Of a DNA stretch of 64,000 nucleotides, positions 21,169 through 29,400 are shown piece after piece. The stretch lies in contig NZ_CP035291.1 of the NCBI RefSeq assembly GCF_006094395.1, positions 806,001-870,000 on the forward strand, given 5' to 3'. Position 1 is the first letter of the stretch. The number at the start of each line of letters is the position of its first letter. The position numbers were made by a program, and so were the translations under genes. The stretch comes from Staphylococcus haemolyticus (GTDB lineage Bacteria > Bacillota > Bacilli > Staphylococcales > Staphylococcaceae). The notes beneath the pieces were generated by a model. The model did no database searches, was not told the origin of the DNA, and saw only the letters and a list, made by a program, of their open reading frames with translations.

Positions 21169-21211
21169 AGGGGTTAGACAGAATTCAATTCGAATTCAAC
21201 GTCTAACCCCT
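21169..21211. terminator. Bidirectional terminator
   Basis: AGGGGTTAGAC pairs with GTCTAACCCCT, with a loop holding its own GAATTC...GAATTC symmetry. It separates the phosphoesterase gene and the convergent czrB. Confidence 0.85.
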
Positions 21212-21233
21212 GATTAATTTTTAATAGGTTATA

Positions 21234-22184
21234 CTAATGTGAGTGTTGATGCATAAATCCAGAACATAAAATTGATTCGTCATGTTGATGTTTTGGTGTT
21301 TCTAATTGAATCGTCATATGTTGTATATTAAGATGTGCTAATTCATGTTCTATTTGTTTAAGTAATTGCTCACAAGCCTCTATCGTAAGTGATTTATCTA
21401 CAACTGCATGACAACTTAATGCATTCATATCATTAGAAATAGTCCAAACATGATAATCATGAACATTTTGTATTTCCTCATGACCCATTATTGTATAGAT
21501 GACTTGTTCTAAATCTATGTCAGAGGGCGTTCCTTCCATTAAAATATTAATAGATGATTTCGTAATTCCGTATGCACTTTTCAAAATTAGCAGTGAAACC
21601 ACTATACTCGCAATTGGATCTGCAATTGTAAAATTAAATGTCCATATGAGTATTGAGGCAATAATTGCACCAACAGATCCTAATAAATCTCCTAGTACGT
21701 GTATAAACGCACCACGCATATTTAAATTGTGATTGGTATCTCCGCCTTTAAACATAATAAGTGCTACTACGATATTAACTATTAAGCCTATTAAACTAAT
21801 AATAAACATTTCTGTTGATTGAACTTCGGGTGGTGCAAAAAATCTTTTAATTGCTTCAACGATAATAACTATACTAATAACAAATAAAGTGACGCCATTA
21901 AACAATGCAGCTAAAACTTCGAAACGTTTATAACCAAATGTTTTACTAGATGTGGCATTCTTTTCAGCATAAATAAATGCAACAAGGGCAACACCTAGAG
22001 AAACTGTGTCGCTGAACATATGTAGTCCATCAGATAATAATGCTAAACTATTAGCAATAAAGCCACCTACAATTTCTATCACCATGAAAAGCCCAATAAT
22101 AATAAAGGAAATGGCTAAAATTTTTTTATTATTAGTGTGTACATGTGAATGGTTGTGTGAATGTGTATGAGAATGATTAGTCAT
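21234..22184 (-). CDS. czrB: Zinc/cobalt efflux protein CzrB (cation diffusion facilitator)
   Basis: A 316-residue CDF antiporter exporting Zn2+ (and Co2+) in exchange for protons. Both ends are histidine-rich: residues 3-16 alternate His with Ser, Thr or Asn, and the C-terminus ends HQHSH. Six helices carry the family HxxxD metal sites: LLSDGLHMFSD in helix 2 and HVLGDLLGS in helix 5. The cytoplasmic ferredoxin-like domain follows (about 205-300). I use the ATG at 22184, preceded by AGAGGTGAAG, rather than a GTG further up. Its first eight bases, ATGACTAA, overlap the czrA stop, so the two are translationally coupled. Confidence 0.93.
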   Translation of the reverse strand: MTNHSHTHSHNHSHVHTNNKKILAISFIIIGLFMVIEIVGGFIANSLALLSDGLHMFSDTVSLGVALVAFIYAEKNATSSKTFGYKRFEVLAALFNGVTLFVISIVIIVEAIKRFFAPPEVQSTEMFIISLIGLIVNIVVALIMFKGGDTNHNLNMRGAFIHVLGDLLGSVGAIIASILIWTFNFTIADPIASIVVSLLILKSAYGITKSSINILMEGTPSDIDLEQVIYTIMGHEEIQNVHDYHVWTISNDMNALSCHAVVDKSLTIEACEQLLKQIEHELAHLNIQHMTIQLETPKHQHDESILCSGFMHQHSH

Positions 22185-22506
22185 TTGAAACTTCACCTCT
22201 TAGATGTTTCGTATGATGAATGGCTTGTTTCAATAGGGTTGAAACATGTTGATCATCAATCGAATAGATTTTTGATTGACCTTGTCTTAAGGATTTAACA
22301 AGTCTAGCTTGTTTAAGAATTTTAAGTTGATGAGAAACATTAGACTGGCTCAAGTTTAGCGTATGTGTAATATGACCAACGCTAGATTCCTCTTGCTCTA
22401 ACAATAATAGAATTCTTAATCTATTTGTATCACTTAGTGCTTTAAAAATTTCAGTAGTCTGTAATAAGGTAGCATCTTCGTTCCAATTGCTTAAAGATAC
22501 ATTCAA
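22177..22506 (-). CDS. czrA: Zinc-sensing ArsR-family repressor CzrA
   Basis: A 109-residue winged-helix repressor of the ArsR/SmtB class. The recognition-helix region is LNLSQSNVSHQLKILKQA. The C-terminal alpha-5 helix carries metal ligands in the pattern D-xH...H-xxH (SIDDQHVSTLLKQAIHHTKH), as in S. aureus CzrA. Zinc binding releases it from DNA and lets czrB be made. A TTG start at 22506 is favoured: AGAGGTG lies 5-11 bases upstream. A GTG at 22515 overlaps that Shine-Dalgarno. It is first in the czrA-czrB operon, just below an operator palindrome. Confidence 0.93.
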   Translation of the reverse strand: MNVSLSNWNEDATLLQTTEIFKALSDTNRLRILLLLEQEESSVGHITHTLNLSQSNVSHQLKILKQARLVKSLRQGQSKIYSIDDQHVSTLLKQAIHHTKHLRGEVSND

Positions 22507-22521
22507 ATAAATCACCTCTTA

Positions 22522-22547
22522 AATATATGAATATATGTTCATATATT
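22522..22547. promoter_or_regulatory. CzrA operator palindrome
   Basis: AATATATGAATATATGTTCATATATT, read in two halves, has the 12-2-12 symmetry and TGAA...TTCA core of ArsR/SmtB zinc operators. It sits between the -10 box and the czrA start. Confidence 0.8.
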
Positions 22548-22576
22548 AATTTAATATACATGATTGACTATGTCAA
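22548..22576 (-). promoter_or_regulatory. czrAB promoter
   Basis: On the minus strand: TTGACA (22571-22576), 17-base spacer, TAAATT (22548-22553). The operator directly follows the -10, which suits repression by blocking transcription start. Confidence 0.6.
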
Positions 22577-22649
22577 AAATGACTTACGTTTTAATTTTTA
22601 TTTAAGTGGTAAATTGATGGAAGTAGTAATATTAAGGAGGACGATTTGA

Positions 22650-23306
22650 ATGAGTTTATTAGTTATAGGTGCTAACGGTGGAGTAGGTTCTAAATTAGTA
22701 AAGCAACTTAAAGAAGATCAGGTAGATTTTACAGCTGGTGTACGTAAAAACGAACAAATTGAAACATTAAAGCAAGATAATATTGAAGCAACTTTAGTTG
22801 ATGTAGAAAAAGATAGTATTGAAGACTTAACTGAAACATTTAACGGTTATGATAAAGTTTTATTTACTGTGGGTTCTGGTGGCAGTACAGGTGCTGACAA
22901 AACGATTATTGTAGATTTAGATGGTGCCATTAAGACAATTGAAGCTAGTAAACAAGCCAATGTTAAACATTATATTATGGTGTCAACGTATGATGCTCGT
23001 CGTGAAGCATTTGATCCAAGCGGTGATTTAAAACCATATACAATTGCTAAGCACTATGCTGATGAACACTTAAAAAATTCTGGATTAAATTATACGATTG
23101 TTCATCCAGGTGCGTTAGAAGATAAAGAAGGAACTTCTAAAATAGAGACTGATTTATACTTTGATGGAAAAGGTTCTATACCTAGAGAAGATGTGGCATC
23201 TGTGTTAAAAGAGGTTGCTTTATCTGAGAATAAATTCATTAATAAAGAATTCCAAGTTATTACAGGTAATCAAACAATAAGCGAAGCATTGTCTTCATTT
23301 GAATAA
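22650..23306 (+). CDS. NAD(P)-binding SDR-family protein (YhfK/NmrA-like)
   Basis: A 218-residue atypical short-chain dehydrogenase. The Rossmann motif is GANGGVGSK at 8-16. Conserved S and Y...K positions appear in VSTYDAR and YTIAKHYAD, and the proline of HPGAL follows. It resembles YhfK/YwnB-like proteins in Bacillales, which may act as quinone or flavin reductases or sugar-nucleotide epimerases. The exact reaction is unknown. TAAGGAGGA gives a strong Shine-Dalgarno. Divergent from czrA, and therefore possibly affected by the same intergenic region. Confidence 0.82.
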   Translation: MSLLVIGANGGVGSKLVKQLKEDQVDFTAGVRKNEQIETLKQDNIEATLVDVEKDSIEDLTETFNGYDKVLFTVGSGGSTGADKTIIVDLDGAIKTIEASKQANVKHYIMVSTYDARREAFDPSGDLKPYTIAKHYADEHLKNSGLNYTIVHPGALEDKEGTSKIETDLYFDGKGSIPREDVASVLKEVALSENKFINKEFQVITGNQTISEALSSFE

Positions 23307-23384
23307 ATGAGTTGTTTAAAGATAATCATTGAGTTAAAAAATGCTTTCATTAAACTTTAACTAATAGTAATTATTTCAGTTGTG

Positions 23385-23419
23385 GTGGGATAATGAATTC
23401 TAATTGAATTCTATCCCAC
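23385..23419. terminator. Terminator after the SDR gene
   Basis: GTGGGATA...GAATTC pairs with GAATTCTATCCCAC, with a T-rich tail. The gap 23307-23639 (333 bp) holds this hairpin and an A/T-rich manA leader with a TATAAT box at 23475-23480 but no convincing -35. I see no gene in it. Confidence 0.75.
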
Positions 23420-23639
23420 TTCTTTATGTGTTTTATCATTTAAATAATTTCTATTAAAATAGAGATAAAGTTGATATAATAAAGATACGAATGGTAACAC
23501 ATGTGATGTTGAATAATTATTTTGAATATAATTACACTTTTACATAATTAACGTTTAAGTTTTATACATATAAATCAGATATTATCATTTACTTTAGAAA
23601 TAGAGAATATAGCCTTAAATGGTTTTAGGGGGTGCAACT

Positions 23640-24572
23640 ATGCCATTATTTTTAAAGCCTATTTTTTTCGAGAAAATTTGGGGCGGTAATAAATTAACTC
23701 AATTCAATTATGATATACCTAGTGAATCCACAGGAGAATGTTGGGGGATTTCTGCACACCCAAATGGAAAGAGTATGATCCTTAACGGGCCTTATGCTGG
23801 ACAAACATTAGACCAAGTTTGGACGCAACATAGAGAATTGTTCGGTGATTTTCCAAGCAAAGATTTTCCGTTATTGTGCAAAATAGTTGATGCGAATGAG
23901 CCGCTATCGATTCATGTTCACCCAGATGATTCTTATGCTTATGAATTTGAAAATGGGCAATATGGCAAATCAGAATGTTGGTATATTATTGATGCAGAAG
24001 AAGATGCTGAAGTTTTAATTGGTACTACGGTTAACTCTAAAGAAGAACTGGAAAATCAGATTAACCAAGATAATTTATTGGAATCTTTAAAAAGAGTTAA
24101 AGTACAACCTGGGGAATTTTATTTTATTCCTGCTGGTACTATACATTCAATCGGTTCAGGTATAACTGTATATGAAACAATGCAATCTTCAGATATTACA
24201 TATAGATTATATGATTATAATAGACAACGTGAAAATAGTTCTTCATTAGATGTTGATAAAGCATTAGATGTTATTCAATATTCTCAAGAACTACCTAGTA
24301 TCGTTCCTGAAAATGAAATTATTGAAAATCATAAATGTAGTCACATTGTGTCTAATGATTTCTTTACAATGGTTAAATGGGAAGTTAGTGGGACATTAAA
24401 TTATATGAAACCTAGAGAATTTTGTCTTGTTTCAGTTTTAAATGGTGATGGACAAATTATTATTGATGGAGAAATCTTCAAGATTCAAAAAGGTTCCAAT
24501 TTTGTGCTGACTTCAGAAGACTTAGATAGTGTCTTTGAAGGAGACTTTACACTAATCATTAGTTATATTTGA
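23640..24572 (+). CDS. manA: Mannose-6-phosphate isomerase, class I
   Basis: A 310-residue zinc enzyme interconverting mannose-6-phosphate and fructose-6-phosphate. The cupin motif IHVHPDD with the preceding Q/K residues supplies zinc ligands. GECWGISAHPNG and QYGKSECWYI are family blocks, followed by the second cupin motif FYFIPAGTIHSIGSG. Length fits the short Firmicutes type. I start at the ATG at 23640, where AGGGGGTG lies 6-13 bases upstream; a GTG-type start at 23619 lacks this. It stands alone between the SDR gene and a small membrane protein gene. Confidence 0.94.
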   Translation: MPLFLKPIFFEKIWGGNKLTQFNYDIPSESTGECWGISAHPNGKSMILNGPYAGQTLDQVWTQHRELFGDFPSKDFPLLCKIVDANEPLSIHVHPDDSYAYEFENGQYGKSECWYIIDAEEDAEVLIGTTVNSKEELENQINQDNLLESLKRVKVQPGEFYFIPAGTIHSIGSGITVYETMQSSDITYRLYDYNRQRENSSSLDVDKALDVIQYSQELPSIVPENEIIENHKCSHIVSNDFFTMVKWEVSGTLNYMKPREFCLVSVLNGDGQIIIDGEIFKIQKGSNFVLTSEDLDSVFEGDFTLIISYI

Positions 24573-24625
24573 TTTTTATTGTTCGTGTTATAAATGATTC
24601 ATTGTATTAAAGAGGAGTGTGAATA

Positions 24626-24856
24626 TTGAAACAGTTTTTATATATCTCTTTAGTATGTGGTGTGATAGCTGGGGCAGGTGTCTTTTTCAATATGCCACAA
24701 TATCCTTCACTTGTTATTCCTAGAGTTGTTGCTATATTAGGTATTATAAGTGCAATTATTACCATTAAAGATAAAGATTTAAGTGGATTACTAAAACTTG
24801 GTGGCATCATGATCAATCTAATGCCATTATTAGGTAGTTTACTAGCACCTCATTAA
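24626..24856 (+). CDS. Small membrane protein of unknown function
   Basis: A 76-residue hydrophobic protein with three likely membrane segments (about 4-22, 29-47 and 55-72) joined by short charged turns (KDKD near 48). It uses a TTG start with AGAGGAG nine bases upstream. It lies 50 bases after manA and shares its terminator. I do not recognise a family. The strong Shine-Dalgarno, even hydrophobic pattern and closing terminator support a real gene. Confidence 0.65.
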   Translation: MKQFLYISLVCGVIAGAGVFFNMPQYPSLVIPRVVAILGIISAIITIKDKDLSGLLKLGGIMINLMPLLGSLLAPH

Positions 24857-24866
24857 ATTAATGCAT

Positions 24867-24915
24867 AGGGGAATATTTAGAATTATTAATAATGGATTCT
24901 GAATGTTCCCCTTTT
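24867..24915 (+). terminator. Terminator after the small membrane protein
   Basis: AGGGGAATATTTAGAATT pairs, imperfectly, with the complementary GGATTCTGAATGTTCCCCT, followed by a T run. Confidence 0.8.
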
Positions 24916-25082
24916 TAGCAACTTATTAAATTGAGATAAAATACTAAAAAAATTAAACATAAATAACGACGATATGTTAAGATTTATAGCATAACTTACT
25001 AAACATAGCATTTAATTAAAATACAATGAAATCAATTAAAATACATAATAACTTTCGAGAATTAATTTAAAGGAGACCCACA

Positions 25083-26456
25083 ATGGAAGAAGAAGTAAAT
25101 TACTTTTGGCTTAACTGTGGCTATACTAGATGGAATCACAATGAACCGTTAGTAGGTCAAACAACATTATTTGAATCTGGAGCTCAATTCAACCCTACTC
25201 AAGGTTTTAGAGCCTTCAAAAAGGCTAAGACAGGGGATCAAGTTATATTTTATCAAGTCCAAACAGATACTGGATTACTTGGTATTGGAGAAATTATTAG
25301 TGTTCAAACAGGTGCTCAAAATAAAATTAGAGTTGAATTTAAATTTAATGAACTATTAAAACCACTTACTACTGATTATTTAAAACGTAGTGAAACGCTT
25401 GATTTTCGCATGAATAATATGCGTGAAACATTAATTAATCAATTAACTAAAGAAGAGTATGATTTAATTGTTTCTCTAGGTAAAGGTGAAGAGAAACTTC
25501 CACGTTATTTCTTCCTTTCTGAAACTGAGTCATTTGAATCAGGAGAATATTATACTATTTATACTCATACGTATAACGGCATTAAACGTAATGGATATCA
25601 TTTTTACAATCAGTTAGAAATAGGAGATAATCTTATCTTCTATAATAAATATGAAGATCAGTCAGTGGTAGGTATTGGAGAAGTTTCTCGACATATTCAT
25701 GAGAAACCACCTATTCCTGGGAGAACAAATAGTACTGCCATTGAAATATATTATGATAAGCATATTACTCCAGTGACATTAGGTGCATTAAATAAACATC
25801 CTAAATTAAAAAATCTTTATTTTTTACAAGAAAATGCGAAACAGGCCATCGCAAGCATGAGTCAAACTCAATACGATGCTATTATTGAAATGAGTAATAA
25901 TGATGGTGTGAAAACACCTTTTGAAACAATTAAAAAAACTGAAATTGATTCAGCAAGTCATGATGATTCAATAAAACCTTTTATATTGTTGGTTGTAGAA
26001 CAACGAGAAGAAGGATTGAAAGCGGCAAATAATTTATTACAAAAGACAAATGCAAATCCTGTAATAACTAGTGGACATCCGGATTTTACAGAGGACATGT
26101 TATATGGTAAATATTTACCAAATGAAACTGGTGCCTTATACTATCGCGAAGGTTTTATCACTCAATTAATGCCTAAAAATGATAAAAGTTATTTAGTCAT
26201 TGATAATTTTAATAGAATTGATCCTGACATTTTCCAAACATACATCAATGTGTTAGAAGGATATGAAGTAACTTTACCTAGATATAATAAAGAGGGACAA
26301 ATGGTAAAATGGTCAAGAGAAAAAGATTCATTCTATCATTTTAATCCGAACTGGCATATTATTGGTGTAACTTACGACCGTCTAGAAGATATAAAACGCA
26401 AATATTCAAATCAATTTCTTAAATATACAAGAATTGTAAAAGTAAATCATGAATAA
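25083..26456 (+). CDS. Double EVE-domain protein fused to a degenerate McrB/MoxR-like AAA domain
   Basis: A 457-residue protein. Residues 7-133 read as an EVE/PUA-like domain (YFWLNCG; GDQVIFYQVQTDTGLLGIGEI). Residues 141-270 repeat the pattern (YFFLSETESF; GDNLIFYNKYEDQSVVGIGEV). EVE domains bind modified bases in DNA or RNA. Residues 297-455 look like the AAA_5 (McrB/MoxR) ATPase fold in order: a beta-strand FILLVVEQ where the P-loop should be, ITSGHPDFTEDMLYG, the Walker B-like SYLVIDNFNRIDPDIF, and the sensor-1-like NPNWHIIGVTYDR. The Walker A GxxGxGK[ST] is missing, and the Walker B acid pair DE is DN, so ATP or GTP hydrolysis is unlikely. A standalone gene with its own terminator; AAAGGAGA precedes the ATG. 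Function unknown. Confidence 0.8.
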   Translation: MEEEVNYFWLNCGYTRWNHNEPLVGQTTLFESGAQFNPTQGFRAFKKAKTGDQVIFYQVQTDTGLLGIGEIISVQTGAQNKIRVEFKFNELLKPLTTDYLKRSETLDFRMNNMRETLINQLTKEEYDLIVSLGKGEEKLPRYFFLSETESFESGEYYTIYTHTYNGIKRNGYHFYNQLEIGDNLIFYNKYEDQSVVGIGEVSRHIHEKPPIPGRTNSTAIEIYYDKHITPVTLGALNKHPKLKNLYFLQENAKQAIASMSQTQYDAIIEMSNNDGVKTPFETIKKTEIDSASHDDSIKPFILLVVEQREEGLKAANNLLQKTNANPVITSGHPDFTEDMLYGKYLPNETGALYYREGFITQLMPKNDKSYLVIDNFNRIDPDIFQTYINVLEGYEVTLPRYNKEGQMVKWSREKDSFYHFNPNWHIIGVTYDRLEDIKRKYSNQFLKYTRIVKVNHE

Positions 26457-26468
26457 CTTTAGATAACT

Positions 26469-26502
26469 AAACCTGAGACGTTTTACTATGTCTCAGGTTT
26501 TT
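26469..26502 (+). terminator. Terminator after the EVE-domain gene
   Basis: AAACCTGAGAC pairs with GTCTCAGGTTT, followed by T-rich sequence. Confidence 0.85.
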
Positions 26503-26561
26503 AATTTTATTATTATGGCTTTAATATTTTATATCAAATTTAAAACATTCATAGTTAAAGG

Positions 26562-26609
26562 CATGCTATGCTATGGACATTTTTAGTGTTTAATGTAAGG
26601 CATAGCATG
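26562..26609. repeat. 10-bp inverted repeat upstream of the DCC gene
   Basis: CATGCTATGC (26562-26571) and GCATAGCATG (26600-26609) are perfect complements, 28 bases apart. They lie 38 bases before the ATG at 26647. This could be an operator or a leader hairpin. Confidence 0.45.
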
Positions 26610-26646
26610 GAATATTAATAATAAGACTTAGAGGAAGGTGAAAGAA

Positions 26647-27042
26647 ATGCCTATTATTTATTACGATGGTAATTGTGTTTATTGTTATAACTATTGCATT
26701 TGGTTAATACAGAATGGACTTCCTAAGAGTTATGAATTCGCAACTTTAAAAGGGGAAGCAGGGCAACACTTATTTGAACAACATCCAGAAGCATTAAATA
26801 AAAACAGCGTGATTTTACAACGTGGTCAACATTTAGAGTTTAAATCCAATGCGATTGCTAGTCTTATCATGACTACAACGAAATACAAGTGGTTAGGATT
26901 GTTAATTAAAGTTATTCCACGTCAAATAAGAGATCTAGCGTATAATTTATTTGCAAATAATCGAAATAGGATGTGGAAGACGCATTGGCATAATCCAAAT
27001 GAATATGAAAAATCCTTTTTCATAGATGATAAACGCATCTAA
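26647..27042 (+). CDS. DCC-family (DUF393) thiol-disulfide oxidoreductase-like protein
   Basis: A 131-residue protein with the family-defining motif YYDGNCVYCYNYC near the N-terminus: the D, and a CxxC at about 8-11. It has a thioredoxin-like arrangement and an R-rich C-terminal part (NNRNRMW). DCC proteins are thought to be thiol redox proteins, but few have known partners. I start at the ATG at 26647, which follows GGAAGGTG, rather than the overlapping GTG at 26638. It lies between the EVE-domain gene and dps as its own unit. Confidence 0.82.
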   Translation: MPIIYYDGNCVYCYNYCIWLIQNGLPKSYEFATLKGEAGQHLFEQHPEALNKNSVILQRGQHLEFKSNAIASLIMTTTKYKWLGLLIKVIPRQIRDLAYNLFANNRNRMWKTHWHNPNEYEKSFFIDDKRI

Positions 27043-27207
27043 TTGATAAAATGTTATCATAATTGATAATGAGTGGTTTGTTAGTAAATATATATATTAT
27101 TTTAGTTGCTGATGCAAATTACTTTTCAAATACTGTTATATAAGTTTTAATAGTTAATAAGAAAAGGTAGTTATAAAAATTAGTGATAAAAAAGTTAAAC
27201 ATAACTA

Positions 27208-27236
27208 TTTACAGATTATAATCATTATAATATAAT
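27208..27236 (+). promoter_or_regulatory. dps promoter with PerR box in the spacer
   Basis: TTTACA (27208-27213), 17-base spacer, TATAAT (27231-27236). The spacer contains TTATAATCATTATAA (27216-27230), an exact match to the PerR consensus TTATAATNATTATAA. Bound PerR would cover the promoter; peroxide releases it. Confidence 0.88.
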
Positions 27237-27286
27237 AATAATTGTAATAAAGAGAAAACAATTTAGAAGTACAAGGAGAGAATATA

Positions 27287-27727
27287 ATGAGTCAACAAGA
27301 TGTAGTAAAAGAATTAAATCAACAAGTTGCAAACTGGACAGTAGCATATACTAAATTGCACAATTTCCATTGGTATGTTAAAGGACCTAATTTCTTCTCA
27401 TTACATGAGAAGTTCGAAGAGTTATACAATGAAGCTAGTCAATATGTAGATGACTTAGCAGAACGTATTTTAGCAATTGGTGGAAATCCAGTAGGTACAT
27501 TGAAAGAAAGTCTTGAAATTTCTATCGTTGATGAAGCGGGTAAAAATTACTCAGCTGAACAAATGGTTGAAGCCTTCTCTAATGATTTAACTCATATCTC
27601 AGAGCAATTAGTTAAATCTATAGAAGTAGCTGGAGAAGCTGGCGATGATGTTTCAGAAGATATGTTCATCGGTATGAAAAATTCTGTTGATAAACACAAT
27701 TGGATGTTCAAATCATATTTAGTTTAA
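27287..27727 (+). CDS. dps: Dps/MrgA ferritin-like DNA-protecting protein
   Basis: A 146-residue four-helix Dps protein that stores iron as ferric mineral using hydrogen peroxide and shields DNA. The ferroxidase ligands are visible: H and D/E residues in LHNFHWYVKGPNFFSLHEKFEELYNEA and the DLAERI helix. It is the only gene in its unit, with CAAGGAGAG before the ATG. A PerR box fills its promoter spacer, so peroxide and metal state are expected to control it. The same gene is called mrgA in S. aureus. Confidence 0.95.
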   Translation: MSQQDVVKELNQQVANWTVAYTKLHNFHWYVKGPNFFSLHEKFEELYNEASQYVDDLAERILAIGGNPVGTLKESLEISIVDEAGKNYSAEQMVEAFSNDLTHISEQLVKSIEVAGEAGDDVSEDMFIGMKNSVDKHNWMFKSYLV

Positions 27728-27738
27728 TTAATATATAA

Positions 27739-27778
27739 AAAGGTGCTTGAGATTTCATTATCGTCTCAAGCACCTTTT
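27739..27778. terminator. Bidirectional terminator between dps and deoD
   Basis: AAAGGTGCTTGAGA pairs with TCTCAAGCACCTTT, with T and A runs on the two sides. Confidence 0.88.
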
Positions 27779-27799
27779 ATTATCTATTAGAATTTGATA

Positions 27800-28510
27800 T
27801 TACTCGGCGATTTCCAATGCTATTTCCATCATTTGAGTAAATGAATTTTGTCTTTCTTCAGCTGTAGTTGCTTCGTCTCTTAGAATATGGTCACTAACTG
27901 TAAAAATACCTAACGCTTTTTTACCAGCATTAATTGCATTCAAGTATAAACCTGCTGATTCCATTTCTATACCCAATATACCCATTTTTTGCCAATTATC
28001 ATTGAATGTTTTATCAGCATTGTAGAATGTATCTGAAGATAAAACATTACCTACATGGCTTACTGCTCCTATTTCATCTGCTACATTTTTAGCTTTAGTG
28101 ATGAGTTCATAGTCAGCTATTGGAGCAAAGTGACCAGGTATATTAAATTGATCAACATAATTAGAATTTGTAGATGCTGCTTGAGCAATAATGACATCAT
28201 ATAAATTTACATTCTCTTGTAATGCGCCACATGAACCTACGCGAATAATAGTATCAACATCAAAGAAATTATATAACTCATAAGAATAAATACCGATACT
28301 TGGTATTCCCATCCCTGATCCCATTACAGAAACTTCTTTTCCTTTATATGTACCTGTGTAACCAAACATATTTCTAACTTCATTAAATTGTTCAACATTT
28401 TCTAAAAAGTTATCAGCAATATATTTTGCACGTAATGGATCGCCAGGCATTAAAACAGTCTTTGCGATTTTTGTTCCGTTAGGTTGAATATGAGGTGTGC
28501 CATTTGTCAT
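27800..28510 (-). CDS. deoD: Purine-nucleoside phosphorylase DeoD
   Basis: A 236-residue phosphorylase of the hexameric PNP/UDP family, cleaving purine (deoxy)nucleosides with phosphate to base and (deoxy)ribose-1-phosphate. Family blocks are MPGDPLRAKYIA (phosphate site), GSGMGIPSIGIYSYEL, VGSCGAL and GIEMESAGLYL (nucleoside-binding Met-Glu). AAGGAGA lies upstream of the ATG on the minus strand. It is divergent from deoC-pdp-deoB, which act on the sugar phosphate it releases. Confidence 0.95.
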   Translation of the reverse strand: MTNGTPHIQPNGTKIAKTVLMPGDPLRAKYIADNFLENVEQFNEVRNMFGYTGTYKGKEVSVMGSGMGIPSIGIYSYELYNFFDVDTIIRVGSCGALQENVNLYDVIIAQAASTNSNYVDQFNIPGHFAPIADYELITKAKNVADEIGAVSHVGNVLSSDTFYNADKTFNDNWQKMGILGIEMESAGLYLNAINAGKKALGIFTVSDHILRDEATTAEERQNSFTQMMEIALEIAE

Positions 28511-28619
28511 TAATATCTTCTCCTTATCATGATTGTTAAGATTAAGATAACATTTGTTTAACTTTTTTGCGAATTTTTGTACTATAGAAATGAGAGGACT
28601 ATATTAATTTAAATAGTTA

Positions 28620-28641
28620 ATATTCCAATTAGATGGAATAT
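28620..28641. repeat. Inverted repeat in the deoC leader
   Basis: ATATTCCA, 6 bases, TGGAATAT: perfect 8-bp arms between divergent deoD and deoC, 36 bases before the deoC ATG. A possible operator for a nucleoside-responsive repressor; the protein cannot be named from the DNA. Confidence 0.45.
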
Positions 28642-28676
28642 CATTTAAATTTAACAACATATTGGAGGAAACTACT

Positions 28677-29339
28677 ATGAATTATGCTAAATTTATTGAT
28701 CACACATTATTGAAACCTGAATCTACACGTCAACAAATCGATCAAATTATTGATGAAGCCAAAGAGTATAACTTTAAATCTATTTGTGTAAATCCTACAC
28801 ATGTAAAATATGCAGCAGAACGATTAAATGATTCTGATGTATTGGTTTGTACCGTTATAGGTTTCCCACTTGGTGCTACTACAACTGCTACTAAAATCTT
28901 TGAAACTGAAGATGCCATAAAAAATGGCGCAACTGAACTTGATATGGTTATCAATATCGGCGCACTTAAAGATGGAAGATTTGAAGATGTTCAAAAAGAC
29001 ATTGAGGGCGTAGTTGGAGCAGCAAATGGAAAAACAGTAAAAGTGATTATTGAAACTGTGCTTTTATCAGATGAAGAAAAAGTTAAAGCAAGTGAATTAG
29101 CGAAAGCAGCTGGTGCTGATTTCGTTAAAACATCAACTGGTTTTGCTGGGGGAGGCGCTACACCTGAAGATGTGAAATTAATGAAAGATACAGTGGGAGA
29201 CGAATTAGAGGTTAAAGCATCAGGTGGCGTTCGCAGTTTGGAAGATTTCAACAAAATGATTGATGCAGGTGCTACGCGTATAGGTGCGAGTGCAGGTGTT
29301 CAAATTATTCAAGGCTTAGAGTCAGATTCTGATTATTAA
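28677..29339 (+). CDS. deoC: Deoxyribose-phosphate aldolase DeoC
   Basis: A 220-residue class I aldolase splitting 2-deoxyribose-5-phosphate into glyceraldehyde-3-phosphate and acetaldehyde. The TIM-barrel motifs are IDHTLLKP near the N-terminus, ELDMVINIG, and the Schiff-base lysine in [15 protein letters not shown] is the phosphate-site block. I start at the ATG at 28677, six bases after GGAGGAAAC; an in-frame ATG-like codon at 28662 would overlap the Shine-Dalgarno. First gene of the deoC-pdp-deoB cluster. Confidence 0.95.
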   Translation: MNYAKFIDHTLLKPESTRQQIDQIIDEAKEYNFKSICVNPTHVKYAAERLNDSDVLVCTVIGFPLGATTTATKIFETEDAIKNGATELDMVINIGALKDGRFEDVQKDIEGVVGAANGKTVKVIIETVLLSDEEKVKASELAKAAGADFVKTSTGFAGGGATPEDVKLMKDTVGDELEVKASGGVRSLEDFNKMIDAGATRIGASAGVQIIQGLESDSDY

Positions 29340-29400
29340 TAATGCAATTAACGTAACAGCACACAGATACAACAGCTTATTTTGAGAGGGGTTCAGAATT

